Source: Microlunatus flavus
GTDB lineage: Bacteria; Actinomycetota; Actinomycetes; Propionibacteriales; Propionibacteriaceae
Assembly (NCBI RefSeq): GCF_900110855.1
Contig: NZ_FOFA01000001.1
Coordinates: 310,001 to 374,000 of the forward strand
Direction: 5' to 3'
DNA: 64,000 nucleotides
Shown here: positions 8,443 through 16,464 of the stretch, piece after piece
Layout of the letters: each line of letters opens with the position of its first letter
How positions within the stretch are numbered: position 1 is the first letter of the stretch
Translations under genes and position numbers: made by a program
Notes under the pieces: generated by a model
Database searches by the model: none
What the model was told of the DNA's origin: nothing
Seen by the model: only the letters and a program-made list of their open reading frames with translations

Positions 8443-9120
8443 GTGGACCCCGAGGTGTTGACCAAGGCTCCTCTCTTCGCGGAGCTCGACGAGGCCAGCG
8501 CCGAGGCCCTCGAGAAGGCCATGGGCTCGATGCGGCTCGCCAAGGGCCAGATCCTCTTCCGCGAGGGTGAGACCGAGGACCGGCTCTACGTCGTCGTCGC
8601 CGGCAAGATCAAGCTGGGACGCAGCGGTTCGGCCGGGCGGGAGAACCTCCTGGCCGTGCTCGGTCCGGGGCAGATGTTCGGCGAGCTGTCGGTCTTCGAC
8701 CCCGGCCCGCGCTCCAGCACGGCGACGGCGGTGACGGCCGCCGAGGTCCGCGTGCTCGAGCACGACGAGCTGATGGACTGGCTCGCCGGCCACCCCGAGG
8801 TGGCGCGCAGCCTGCTCGGCCAGCTCGCCGCGCGGCTGCGCCGGGCGAACGACGTGGTCGCGGACCTCGTGTTCTCCGACGTCCCCGGCCGTGTCGCCAA
8901 GCAGCTGCTGGAGCTGGCGCGCCGCTTCGGCGACCGCAAGGACGACGGCGTGCACGTCCACCACGACCTCACGCAGGAGGAGCTGGCCCAGCTGGTCGGG
9001 GCCTCCCGCGAGACGGTGAACAAGGCGCTCGCCGACTTCGCCGCCCGCGGCTGGATCCGCCTCGAGCCGCGCTCGGTCACCCTGCTCGACGTCGAGCGCG
9101 TGGAGCGCCGGGCCCGCTAG
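8443..9120 (+). CDS. crp: Crp/Fnr family cAMP-responsive regulator (GlxR/Crp-like)
   Basis: A 225-residue global regulator, GTG start preceded by aggagg at 8431-8436. Residues about 10-120 form the cyclic-nucleotide-binding domain, with GQMFGELSVFDPGPRSSTATAVTA where the phosphate-binding cassette (FGELSxxxxxxRSAT) is conserved. The C-terminal winged helix reads LTQEELAQLVGASRETVNKALADFAARGWIRL, including the recognition helix with RETVNKAL. The sequence and the neighbouring nth and downstream genes match Rv3676 of M. tuberculosis. The stop shares the palindrome CTAG with the stop of the converging gene. Confidence 0.95.
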   Translation: MDPEVLTKAPLFAELDEASAEALEKAMGSMRLAKGQILFREGETEDRLYVVVAGKIKLGRSGSAGRENLLAVLGPGQMFGELSVFDPGPRSSTATAVTAAEVRVLEHDELMDWLAGHPEVARSLLGQLAARLRRANDVVADLVFSDVPGRVAKQLLELARRFGDRKDDGVHVHHDLTQEELAQLVGASRETVNKALADFAARGWIRLEPRSVTLLDVERVERRAR

Positions 9121-10115
9121 GCCCGCACGGTCCGCTGCGACGGCCGGCGCCAGCCGGTCGCGCGGTCCAGGCCGTGGCGCCGCAGCACCGGGCGGACGCG
9201 CTCCGCGAGGTCGGAGGCGTACGAGCGCAGCACGTACGAGCCGCCGCGGTAGAGCTCGGTGTACGCGTCGACGAGGTCGGGGTGGTGCTGGCCGAGCCAG
9301 CGCAGGAACCACTCGCGGGCGCCCGGACGCAGGTGCAGCGCCATCACCGAGGCCGAGGTCGCCCCGGCGTCGGCCACCGCGCCGATCACCCGCTCGAGGT
9401 CCTCGTCGGTGTCCGTCAGGTGCGGCAGCACCGGGGCGACCAGCACCTGGCAGGACAGCCCCGCCGCCCGGATCGCCCGGACGAGGTCGAGGCGCGCCCG
9501 CGGCGACGGCGTCCCGGGCTCCAGCGTCGCGTGGACGTCCTCGTCGACGAGCGCGAGGGAGACGCCGAGGGTGACCGGCACCCGCTCCCCCGCCCGGGCG
9601 AGCAGCGGCAGGTCGCGCCGCAGGGTCGTGCCCTTGGTGAGGATCGAGAACGGGGTGCCCGAGGCCGCCAGGGCCTCGACGATCCCCGGCATCAACCGGT
9701 AGCGACCCTCGGCGCGCTGGTAGGGGTCGGTGTTCGTGCCGAGCGCGACCGGTTCGTGGCCCCACGACGGCCGGCCGAGCTCGCGGGCCAGCACCTCGGC
9801 GACATTGACCTTGACGACGATCTCGGAGTCGAAGTCGCGCCCGGTGTCGAGGTCGAGGTAGGAGTGCGTCTTGCGCGCGAAGCAGTAGACGCACGCGTGG
9901 GTGCAGCCCCGGTACGGGTTGATCGTCCAGTCGAACGGGCTGTCGGAGCTGGCGGGCACGTGGTTGAGCGCCGAGCGCGCCATCACCTCGTGGAACGTCA
10001 CCCCCGCGAACTCGGGCGTGCGGACCGTGCGCACGAGGCCAGGCATCTGCTCCAGCCCGGGGAGCGCGTCCGCGTCGTCGACCAACCCGCCCACCGACTG
10101 CCCCGCCCACCGCAT
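9117..10115 (-). CDS. Radical SAM protein, Rv2578c-like
   Basis: A 332-residue radical SAM enzyme. The 4Fe-4S/SAM motif C-x3-C-x2-C reads GCTHACVYCFAR (about residues 63-74), preceded by the family-typical FDWTINPYRGC, and followed by GTNTDPYQRAEG and ILTKGTT. These mark the SplB-related 'Rv2578c family' whose substrate is unknown. ATG 10113-10115 is chosen. The frame continues upstream only through the repeat array, giving low-complexity Arg/Ser-rich residues typical of translated repeats. It converges on crp with stop codons overlapping in CTAG. Confidence 0.9.
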   Translation of the reverse strand: MRWAGQSVGGLVDDADALPGLEQMPGLVRTVRTPEFAGVTFHEVMARSALNHVPASSDSPFDWTINPYRGCTHACVYCFARKTHSYLDLDTGRDFDSEIVVKVNVAEVLARELGRPSWGHEPVALGTNTDPYQRAEGRYRLMPGIVEALAASGTPFSILTKGTTLRRDLPLLARAGERVPVTLGVSLALVDEDVHATLEPGTPSPRARLDLVRAIRAAGLSCQVLVAPVLPHLTDTDEDLERVIGAVADAGATSASVMALHLRPGAREWFLRWLGQHHPDLVDAYTELYRGGSYVLRSYASDLAERVRPVLRRHGLDRATGWRRPSQRTVRA

Positions 10116-10163
10116 GGACCTATCAGAACACCTGATCGATTCCCGGACAAGCCCGAACGGCCC

Positions 10164-10375
10164 CCTGAGCCTGTCGAAGGGGCGGAACGAACGCTCCCTG
10201 AGCCTGTCGAAGGGCGGAACGAACGCTCCCTGAGCCTGTCGACGGGGCGGAACGATCGCTCCCTGAGCCTGTCGAAGGGCGGAACGATCGCCCCCTGAAC
10301 CTGTCGAAGGGCCCCGGACAAACGCTCCCTGAGCCCGTCGAAGGGCGGAACGACGCTCCCTGAGCTTGTCGAAGG
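10164..10375. repeat. Seven-copy tandem array of a REP-like 17-mer
   Basis: Seven direct copies of CCTGAGCCTGTCGAAGG or close variants start at 10164, 10197, 10229, 10262, 10294, 10328 and 10359, giving a period of 31-34 bp. The between-copy sequence is also conserved (around GGCGGAACGAACGCT). Variants are GACGG in copy 3, GAACC in copy 5, GCCCG in copy 6 and GCTTG in copy 7. It lies upstream of the radical SAM gene. It is not a CRISPR array because the spacers are not unique. Confidence 0.9.
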
Positions 10376-10452
10376 GCCCCGAAGGGGTTGGCGTTCGTGA
10401 CTCCACGCCGAGCGGTGCCGACCTCTTCGAGGCCCCCTTCGACAGGCTCAGG
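10353..10452. repeat. Composite REP element, copy A
   Basis: The last direct 17-mer of the tandem array, an internal block containing GCCGACCTCTTCGAGGCCC (10417-10435), and one inverted 17-mer (10436-10452) form a unit of about 95 bp. The same layout recurs at 39384-39480 and 46089-46185. Confidence 0.8.
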
Positions 10453-10523
10453 ACACCGCATCGACGAGCTCAGAGGGCGTTCCCGCGTGCCTCCCTCGCG
10501 GGGACCGCCAGGCCGCGAACGCC

Positions 10524-10564
10524 CACCGGCCGCCGCTCTCGAGGGGGAGGAGCGGCGGCCGGTG
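10524..10564 (-). terminator. Strong hairpin terminator of the HtrA gene
   Basis: A perfect 15-bp GC stem runs from CACCGGCCGCCGCTC (10524-10538) to its complement (10550-10564), with an 11-nt loop. It lies 33 nt past the stop of the minus-strand protease gene. There is no clear U tract. Confidence 0.7.
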
Positions 10565-10596
10565 CGTCAGGAGACCCCTGCGGCGGGGGCCAGACC

Positions 10597-12024
10597 TCAG
10601 GCGCGCCCGAGCGTCACGTCGGCGGTCTGCGGGGCGCCGCCGTCGCGGGTGTAGGTGACGGTGATCTTGGTGCCCGGCGCGTAGTAGCGGGTGGCCGCGA
10701 TGAGGCCGTCGGGCGTCGTGGTCGGGAAGTCGTCGACCTTGGTGACGACGTCGCCCACCCGCAGGCCGGCCGCGGCGGCGGCGCCGGAGGCGTTCACGGT
10801 CTGCAGGGGCACCCCGGTCGCGGTGGAGAGGCCGTTGTCGGCACCCCCGACGCTGACGCCGAGCGCGGCGTTGACCGACTTGCCGTCGGCGATGAGCTCG
10901 CTCGCCACCCGTACGGCGACGTCGGACGGGATGGCGAAGCCGATGCCGATGTTGCCGGACTGGCCGCCGCCCTGCGAGCTCCCGGTGCTGGCGATCGAGG
11001 AGTTGATCCCGACCACCGACCCGTTCAGGTCGACCAGCGGGCCGCCGGAGTTGCCCGGGTTGATCGCCGCGTCGGTCTGCACGGCGAGGTAGACCGCGTC
11101 GTTGTCGTCGCCCGAGCGCACCGGGCGGGCCGTGTTGGAGACGATGCCGCTGGTCACCGACTCGGAGAGCCCCAGCGGGGCGCCGAACGCGACGACGGCC
11201 TGCCCGACCTTGATGGAGCCCGACTTGGCGAACGTCGCCGGCTTGAGGTCGGCGACCCCGTCGACCTTGATCACCGCGAGGTCGTTGCTGGCGGAGGTCC
11301 CGATCACCCGGGCCGGCGCCGTACGGCCGTCGGGCAGGGTCACCGTGACGCTCGAACGGCTCGAGCCGGAGGCGGCGGAGACCACGTGGTCGTTGGTGAG
11401 GATGTGGCCGTCGGTGTCGAGCACCACGCCGCTGCCGATGTCGCCGCTGTTGCCCGCCTGCACCGTGATGGTCACGACCGAGGGGTCGATCTTGGCGGCG
11501 GCGGCGCTCACGGTGCCGTCGAGGACGGGCGTGTTCGCGGCGGGGACCGTCGTGACGCTGATCGGCGAGGTGGCCGAGCCCGTGCCGCCGACGTAGGCGT
11601 ACGAGCCGATGCCCGCGCCGGCTCCGATCACGGCGGACAGGGCCGCGGCGGCGAGGACGCCCCCGCGCCGCTTGCGGGGCCGGCCCAGGACCGCGGTCCC
11701 GGTCGGTGCCGGCTGCGCCGGGGTGGCGCCGTACGCCTGGCCGTACTGACCGCTCCCGTAGCTGCCGGTGCCGTAGCCCCCGTACCCGGCGCCGCCGTAG
11801 CCCTGGCCCTGACCCTGCTGCGCGCCGGCGTACGCCGAGGACCCCCACGCCGCACCGCTCGGCGGCGGGTAGCCCGAGGGGTCCGTCGCGCCCTGGTCCG
11901 ACGGCTGCCCCGGCGCCGAGAAGCGGGGGTACGCGCGGTCGTCGGCCGACGGTCCCTGCCCGTAGCCGCCGTAGCCGCTCGAGGGGCCGGGGGTGTCGCT
12001 GCCGCGCTGCTCGTCCGAGGTCAT
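10597..12024 (-). CDS. HtrA/DegP-like membrane-anchored serine protease with PDZ domain
   Basis: A 475-residue protein. Residues 1-105 are a cytoplasmic Gly/Tyr/Gln/Ser-rich tail (repeats such as GYGGYG, GSGQYGQ). A basic stretch RPRKRRGG and one transmembrane helix follow at about 122-142. The chymotrypsin-fold domain carries the triad His in LTNDHVV (about 212), Asp in NDLAVIKV (about 247) and Ser in GNSGGPL (about 325). A C-terminal PDZ domain (about 385-470) contains GAAAAAGLRVGDVVTKVD. It acts outside the membrane in protein quality control. It sits alone between its terminator and the MBL operon. Confidence 0.94.
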   Translation of the reverse strand: MTSDEQRGSDTPGPSSGYGGYGQGPSADDRAYPRFSAPGQPSDQGATDPSGYPPPSGAAWGSSAYAGAQQGQGQGYGGAGYGGYGTGSYGSGQYGQAYGATPAQPAPTGTAVLGRPRKRRGGVLAAAALSAVIGAGAGIGSYAYVGGTGSATSPISVTTVPAANTPVLDGTVSAAAAKIDPSVVTITVQAGNSGDIGSGVVLDTDGHILTNDHVVSAASGSSRSSVTVTLPDGRTAPARVIGTSASNDLAVIKVDGVADLKPATFAKSGSIKVGQAVVAFGAPLGLSESVTSGIVSNTARPVRSGDDNDAVYLAVQTDAAINPGNSGGPLVDLNGSVVGINSSIASTGSSQGGGQSGNIGIGFAIPSDVAVRVASELIADGKSVNAALGVSVGGADNGLSTATGVPLQTVNASGAAAAAGLRVGDVVTKVDDFPTTTPDGLIAATRYYAPGTKITVTYTRDGGAPQTADVTLGRA

Positions 12025-12069
12025 GCCCCTACGGTGCGCGACGAGTCTGTGGGGTTCCTGTGCCCGACC

Positions 12070-12879
12070 TCAGTGCTCGCGATGAACGTCGAGGTGGTCG
12101 AGCTGGGCCTGGACGGACTGCAGCGCCGCCCGCTCCAGCGGCGTGCCGACCGCGTCGGGGTACACGGCGGCCAGGACCTCCGCAGAGGTCACCGCGCCGC
12201 ACGCGAGGGCGGCGCGCACCTGGTCGAGCCGCTCGCGCCGGTGGGCGCGGTAGCCCTCGAGCACGGCGACCGGATCGTCCACCACCGGGCCGTGGCCGGG
12301 CAGGAGGTGGGCCACCCCGCGCTCGGCGACGACGGCGACCAGCCGGTCGAGCGAGGCGAGGTAGGCGCCCAGGTCACCGTCCGGCTGGGCGATCACCGTG
12401 CTGCCGAAGCCGAGGACCGTGTCGCCGGTGAGCAGGTCCGTCCCGGCCTCGTGCGCGGCGACGAGGCTGACCGAGTCGCTCGTGTGGCCCGGCGTGGCGA
12501 CGACCTCGACGCGCACCCCGTCGACCTCGACCACGGACCCGTCGTCCAGGCCGCCCGCGCCCGGCCCCTCCCCGACGCGCCAGCGCGGGTCCACCGCTCG
12601 TACGCCGCACCCGGCCAGGGCCGCGAAGCGCGCCGCACCCTCCACGTGGTCGAGGTGGCGGTGGGTGACGAGCACGACCGCCACCGACGCGCCGGCCGCG
12701 TCGAGCACCCGCCGCAGGTGCTCCTCGTCGTCGGGGCCGGGGTCGACGACCAGGGTCGGCGCGCCGGGCCGGCCGAGCACCCACGTGTTCGTGCCCGACA
12801 GCGTCATGGGACCCGGGTTCGGGGCCAGGACCGAGGCGACCGCGGGGGTGAGGCGCCGGACGCGGTCGACGCCGCTCAC
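12070..12879 (-). CDS. MBL-fold metallo-hydrolase (LACTB2/Rv3677c-like)
   Basis: A 269-residue protein of the metallo-beta-lactamase fold with the zinc motif VTHRHLDHVEGAARF (HxHxDH). Further ligands are PGHTSDSV, LLTGDTVLG and LLPGHGP. The opening SVLAPNPGPMTLSGTNTWVLG and a C-terminal winged-helix-like tail are typical of the LACTB2-like branch, some members of which are endoribonucleases. The substrate here is unknown. GTG 12877-12879 overlaps the stop of the upstream NUDIX gene (GTGA), so the two are co-translated. Rv3677c holds the same position after crp in M. tuberculosis. Confidence 0.9.
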   Translation of the reverse strand: MSGVDRVRRLTPAVASVLAPNPGPMTLSGTNTWVLGRPGAPTLVVDPGPDDEEHLRRVLDAAGASVAVVLVTHRHLDHVEGAARFAALAGCGVRAVDPRWRVGEGPGAGGLDDGSVVEVDGVRVEVVATPGHTSDSVSLVAAHEAGTDLLTGDTVLGFGSTVIAQPDGDLGAYLASLDRLVAVVAERGVAHLLPGHGPVVDDPVAVLEGYRAHRRERLDQVRAALACGAVTSAEVLAAVYPDAVGTPLERAALQSVQAQLDHLDVHREH

Positions 12880-13553
12880 GCGACGACCTCGTAGACGAAC
12901 CGCCAGCCGTCGCCCGTGCGCTCCGCACGCGGCAGCACGGTCTCGACCCGGCGGTCCCGGCCTGCCGCCAGCAACGTCGCGACGTCCGGGGCGGCGGCGA
13001 CCTCGAGCAGGATCGACCAGGTGGGCGGCATCAGGGCCAGCCGCCCGGCCTCCCGTCCGGCGAGCGCGTCCGCGGCGAGGACCCAGGCCGCGTGCTCCGT
13101 CTCGCCCGACACGTCGTGGGCCTCCTGGCCCTGCGGCAGGCGGGCGAGGTAGAAGGTCGTGTCGTAGCGGCGCGGCTCCCGGGCCGGGGTGATCCAGCGC
13201 GCCCAGCGCACGAGCGCACCGCCCGGCAGGACGACCGTCGTCTCCTCGGCGGTCTCGCGGCGGGCGCAGGCACGCACGGCGTCGGCGCCCGACCCGTCCA
13301 CCGCGTCGACCCCGCCGCCCGGGAAGACCGCGACCGAGGGCGCGAAGGGCATCCGGGCGTGCCGGTGCAGCAGGTAGACCTCGACGCCGGAGGTCGGCGC
13401 GTCCCGCAGGAGCACGACGCTGGCCGAGGGTCGCGGCTCGACCGGGCGGACGCCGGCGCCCTCGAGCACGGCGCGCTGCGCCGCCGGCGGGACGGGCGGC
13501 GCGAAGCCCGCGAGCACGTCCGTCGACCGCGTCGCCACGCCCTGCCCCGGCAC
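12876..13553 (-). CDS. NUDIX hydrolase (NUDT19-like)
   Basis: A 225-residue protein. The NUDIX box is extended: VFPGGGVDAVDGSGADAVRACARRETAEETTV, with the catalytic RETAEE. SASVVLLRDAPTSGVEVYLLHRHARMPFAPSVAVFPGG is the pattern of the NUDT19/RP2-type branch, several members of which cleave CoA or acyl-CoA. The start GTG 13551-13553 could instead be an internal GTG about six codons later. It lies 17 nt after the RidA gene in the same operon. Confidence 0.87.
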   Translation of the reverse strand: MPGQGVATRSTDVLAGFAPPVPPAAQRAVLEGAGVRPVEPRPSASVVLLRDAPTSGVEVYLLHRHARMPFAPSVAVFPGGGVDAVDGSGADAVRACARRETAEETTVVLPGGALVRWARWITPAREPRRYDTTFYLARLPQGQEAHDVSGETEHAAWVLAADALAGREAGRLALMPPTWSILLEVAAAPDVATLLAAGRDRRVETVLPRAERTGDGWRFVYEVVA

Positions 13554-13570
13554 CCGGCCCCGCCCGCCCG

Positions 13571-14083
13571 TCAGACCGGGACGACGGTCGGGCTGCTGCG
13601 GACCTCGGCGACGACCTCCACCTCGACGGGCGAGTCGAGCGGCAGCACCGACACCCCGACCGCGCTGCGGGCGTGGTGGCTGCCGAAGACCTCACCGAAC
13701 AGCTCGCTGGCGCCGTTGGCGACGCCGGGCTGCCCGGTGAAGTCCGGCGCGCTCGCCACGAACACGACGACCTTGACGACCCGGACGACCTGGTCGAGGC
13801 CGCCCGCCTGGTCGGCCACGGCCGCGAGGGCGTTCAGGCCGGCCGTCCGGGCGTAGCCGTAGGCCGCCTCGGCGTCCACGGCCGAGCGCAGCCCGTCGCC
13901 GACCTGCCCCGTGGCCGGCAGCCTGCCGTCCACGAACGGCAGCTGCCCGCTGGTCCAGACGGTGTCGCCGAGGCGCACCGCCGGGACGTACGCCGCCACC
14001 GGCGGGGCGACGGGCGGCAGCTCCAGCCCGAGCGCCGCCAGCCGCGCCGACGGCGTCTGCTCCTGCCGGCTGTCCTGGGTCAC
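13571..14083 (-). CDS. RidA family (YjgF/UK114) protein
   Basis: A 170-residue RidA-fold protein, at the longer end for the family. It has VWTSGQLPFVDGRLPATGQVGDG near the N-terminus. The C-terminal half reads VVRVVKVVVFVASAPDFTGQPGVANGASELFGEVFGSHHARSAVGVSVLPLDSPVEVEVVAEV, where the arginine in HARSAVGV matches the substrate-contacting Arg of RidA deaminases. These enzymes hydrolyse reactive enamine/imine intermediates. GTG start. It sits 3 nt after a DUF4177 gene and corresponds by position to Rv3678c. Confidence 0.9.
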   Translation of the reverse strand: MTQDSRQEQTPSARLAALGLELPPVAPPVAAYVPAVRLGDTVWTSGQLPFVDGRLPATGQVGDGLRSAVDAEAAYGYARTAGLNALAAVADQAGGLDQVVRVVKVVVFVASAPDFTGQPGVANGASELFGEVFGSHHARSAVGVSVLPLDSPVEVEVVAEVRSSPTVVPV

Positions 14084-14086
14084 GGC

Positions 14087-14248
14087 TCAGGCCGCCGGCA
14101 GCGGGCGCTTGAGGTAGGCCACGAGGTTCTCCGGGTTGAGCCCCGGCACGACCTGCACCAGCTCCCAGCCGTCGGCGCCCCAGTTGTCCAGGATCTGCTT
14201 GGTGGCGTGCACCAGCAGCGGCACGGTCACGTACTCCCACTTGGTCAT
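14087..14248 (-). CDS. Small DUF4177-type protein
   Basis: A 53-residue protein, ATG at 14246-14248, too short for default ORF callers. It begins MTKWEYVTVPLLVHATKQIL and continues with DNWGADGWELVQVVPG, the short beta-strand and GWELV pattern of DUF4177 proteins. Function is unknown. It is the first gene of the DUF4177-RidA-NUDIX-MBL operon, separated from RidA by 3 nt, and the same small gene sits ahead of RidA in related actinobacteria. Confidence 0.88.
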   Translation of the reverse strand: MTKWEYVTVPLLVHATKQILDNWGADGWELVQVVPGLNPENLVAYLKRPLPAA

Positions 14249-14304
14249 GCGCGGAGCCTATCGACCGGACCGTGACGAGGCACCGGGCGCGGGCGGTCGC
14301 CGCG

Positions 14305-14691
14305 TCAGGTCAGGCAGAGGCAGAACGGGTGCCCCGCCGGGTCGAGGTAGACCCAGAAGTCCTCCTCCGGCCCGGGCCCGTGCACCCGGCGCGCGCCGAC
14401 CGACTCGGCGAAGGCCCCGGCGCTCGCGAGGTCGTCCACCGCCAGGTCGAGGTGCGCCTGCTGCGGGACGTCGGGCTCGGGCCACGTGGGCGCCACGAAG
14501 TCGGGCGCGAGCTGGAAGGCCAGGCGCGCTCCCCCGCCCGGTCCCGTGCCGTCGTCGCCCCGGATGGTCACCCAGTCGTCGTCGGTCCGCTCGACGTGCC
14601 ACCCGAGGAGGTCGCAGTAGAAGCGCGCGAGGCCCGCCGGGTCGGGGGTGTCGAGGGCCACGGTGTCGAAGCGCACCAGGTCGTCCGTCAT
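14305..14691 (-). CDS. VOC family (glyoxalase-like) protein
   Basis: A 128-residue single-module protein of the vicinal-oxygen-chelate fold, beginning VRFDTVALDTPDPAGLARFYCDLLGWHVE. Two beta-alpha-beta-beta-beta halves are visible; the second starts QQAHLDLAVDDLASAGAF and ends DFWVYLDPAGHPFCLCLT. The FWVYLDPAGHPFCL ending is typical of the Glyoxalase_6 subfamily, whose members are of mostly unknown or resistance-related function. Metal ligand candidates are the His in AHLDL and the conserved end region. It stands alone. Confidence 0.88.
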   Translation of the reverse strand: MTDDLVRFDTVALDTPDPAGLARFYCDLLGWHVERTDDDWVTIRGDDGTGPGGGARLAFQLAPDFVAPTWPEPDVPQQAHLDLAVDDLASAGAFAESVGARRVHGPGPEEDFWVYLDPAGHPFCLCLT

Positions 14692-14745
14692 GGGGCCACC
14701 CTCGCGCAGACCACGGACAAGACGGAAGGTCGGAGGACCCGAGCC

Positions 14746-15687
14746 TCAGTCCCTCGTGCGCCGGGCCTGCGCGAGCAGCCGGCAGGACAGGTCCCACGTC
14801 AGTGCTGCGTGCTCCGGGTCCTTCGCGTACGCGGCCACCCCGCGGCGGACGCCGGGGCGGTAGGGCGGGGCGACCTGGCAGTCCTCGAAATACTCCCCCG
14901 TCACCCCCTCGACCAGCGGCGACGCCGCCAGCAGGACCGAGGTGGCCGCCCCCTGCGCGACGTCCTTCACGCTGACGCCCGTCGCCCCCGCCGGGTCGAA
15001 CGAGGCCGGCGGCGCGGTCCGGTGGCGACCCAGGCCGGTGGCGGCGATGCGACCGGGGTTGAGCGCGTTGACGTCGATGCCGTCGCCCGCCCAGCGGCGG
15101 GCCGCCTCCACCGCGAACAGCACGTTCGCGGTCTTGGACTGGCTGTAGGCCGCCCACGGGTCGTACGGGCGCCGCTCGAACATGAGGTCGTCGAGGTCGA
15201 CGTCACCGTTCACGTGCCCGACGCTGCTCACCGCGACGACCCGCGACCGGCCGGCGGCGACGAGCGCCGGGTGCAGACCGGTCGCGAGGGCGAGGTGCCC
15301 GAGATGGTTCGTGGCCAGCTGCAGCTCCCAGCCCTCGGCGGTGCGCAGCAGCGGCGTGGCCATGATCCCGGCGTTGTTCACCAGGACGTGCAGGGGACCG
15401 GACCAGCGGGCCACGAAGGCGTCGACGCTGCCGAGGTCGGCGAGGTCGAGGACCTCGGCGCGCACCGAGCCCCCGGTCGCCGCGGACAGCGCTCCTGCCA
15501 CGTCGTCGCCGGACGCCCGGTCGCGCACCGCGAGCACGACGTCGGCACCGGCGGCGGCCAGCACTCGCGCGGTCTCCCGCCCGATGCCCCCACCGCCGCC
15601 CGTCACGACCGCTCGCCGCCCGTCGAGGCGGACCCCGTGCAGGACCTCCGCGGCGGTGCTCTGCGCATCGAAGGGGATCTGGGTCAT
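14746..15687 (-). CDS. Short-chain dehydrogenase/reductase (retinol dehydrogenase-like)
   Basis: A 313-residue SDR with TGGGGGIGRET (nucleotide binding), LVNNAGIMATP (NNAG), and catalytic Ser in VVAVSSVGH followed by the active-site YSQSKTAN (YxxxK). It resembles the WW-domain oxidoreductase/retinol dehydrogenase group of long SDRs. Two adjacent ATGs exist. The second (15685-15687) is preferred because AGGAG then lies 6 nt away; the first would leave only 3. It is divergent from a TetR gene with paired palindromes between, so it is the likely target of that regulator. Confidence 0.9.
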   Translation of the reverse strand: MTQIPFDAQSTAAEVLHGVRLDGRRAVVTGGGGGIGRETARVLAAAGADVVLAVRDRASGDDVAGALSAATGGSVRAEVLDLADLGSVDAFVARWSGPLHVLVNNAGIMATPLLRTAEGWELQLATNHLGHLALATGLHPALVAAGRSRVVAVSSVGHVNGDVDLDDLMFERRPYDPWAAYSQSKTANVLFAVEAARRWAGDGIDVNALNPGRIAATGLGRHRTAPPASFDPAGATGVSVKDVAQGAATSVLLAASPLVEGVTGEYFEDCQVAPPYRPGVRRGVAAYAKDPEHAALTWDLSCRLLAQARRTRD

Positions 15688-15709
15688 CATGCTCTCCTGG
15701 GCTGAGAAT

Positions 15710-15756
15710 CGGAGCCGACTCCGGTTGTCGTGGAAGACTAAGCGGACTCGGCTCCG
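15710..15756. promoter_or_regulatory. Paired TetR operator candidates
   Basis: Two 14-bp palindromes, CGGAGCCGACTCCG at 15710-15723 and CGGACTCGGCTCCG at 15743-15756, lie 33 bp apart in the divergent SDR/TetR promoter region. The second has one arm mismatch. Spacing by about three helical turns suits binding of two dimers on one face of DNA. Confidence 0.55.
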
Positions 15757-15772
15757 CATGCAAGGAGGTCTC

Positions 15773-16348
15773 GTGCAGGACGCAGGACGAGAGGCTGCGC
15801 TGCGCGCCGACGCACGCCTGAACCACGACCGGCTGCTCGAGGCGGCCGCGCAGGCGTTCGCCACCGAGGGCGCCGACACCTCCCTGAAGGCGATCGCCCG
15901 TGCCGCGGGCGTCGGCATCGGCACGCTCTACCGCCGCTTCCCGACCCGCCCGGACCTCGTCGAGGCGGTCTACCGCGCGGAGAACGCCGCGCTCGCGGCC
16001 CGCGCCGACGAGCTCGTCGCGGCGCTTCCCCCGGTGGAGGCGCTCCGCGCGTGGGCCGGGGGCTTCGTCGACTACATGCTCGTCAAGGACGGGATGGCCG
16101 ACGCGCTGCCGACGATCCTCTCCACGCAGGAGGACCTGCGCGCGCACAGCCGCGCCGCGCTCACCGGAGCCGTCGCGACCATTCTGGACGCGGGCGTGGC
16201 CGACGGGACGCTGCGGGCCGTCTCCGCCTGGGACGTCCTGATGCTCCTGGGCGGGATCACGCTGATCACGCGCAACGAGTCCGACCGGGGGCTGGCGACG
16301 CGGCTGGTGGATGCGGCGCTGCTCGGGCTCGAGCGGCACGAGGGGTAG
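15773..16348 (+). CDS. TetR family transcriptional regulator
   Basis: A 191-residue protein. GTG 15773 is chosen over the in-frame ATG 15758 because aaggaggt sits 4-5 nt before it. The N-terminal helix-turn-helix reads RLLEAAAQAFATEGADTSLKAIARAAGVGIGTLYRRFPTRPDLVEAVY, a standard TetR DNA-binding domain. The C-terminal half is helical with a SBP-like ligand domain found in SDR-associated TetR proteins. It is divergent from the SDR gene, and the palindromes between support autoregulation and control of that gene. Confidence 0.9.
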   Translation: MQDAGREAALRADARLNHDRLLEAAAQAFATEGADTSLKAIARAAGVGIGTLYRRFPTRPDLVEAVYRAENAALAARADELVAALPPVEALRAWAGGFVDYMLVKDGMADALPTILSTQEDLRAHSRAALTGAVATILDAGVADGTLRAVSAWDVLMLLGGITLITRNESDRGLATRLVDAALLGLERHEG

Positions 16349-16422
16349 GAGACCGGTCACGCCTTGACCATCGGCCGACGGACCACCAACCCCTGCGAGA
16401 CCCGCTGGCTACCATCGGAACC

Positions 16423-16464
16423 ATGACGTCCCCCGCCTGCCCGCACGCCCTCCCGCGCTCGTGA
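16423..16464 (+). CDS. Putative leaderless leader peptide upstream of npdG
   Basis: A 13-codon ORF, MTSPACPHALPRS, ends in TGA 16462-16464, which overlaps the GTG start of npdG (16461) as GTGA. TACCAT at 16410-16415 is a good -10 placed 7 nt before the ATG, so the transcript would start at the leader ORF without a Shine-Dalgarno. npdG itself has no evident SD sequence. The arrangement suggests that translation of npdG depends on translation of this ORF. No protein evidence is available. Confidence 0.4.
   Translation: MTSPACPHALPRS

Noticed and set aside
10164-10375. Possible CRISPR array
   Set aside because: The period is regular, but the between-repeat segments are also conserved, the repeat is only 17 bp and no cas genes are in the window.
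10116-10460. Long open frames across the repeat array, with residues like FDKLRERRSALRQAQ
   Set aside because: These are translations of the 32-33 bp repeats in several frames at once. They have no RBS, no domain and a low-complexity composition.
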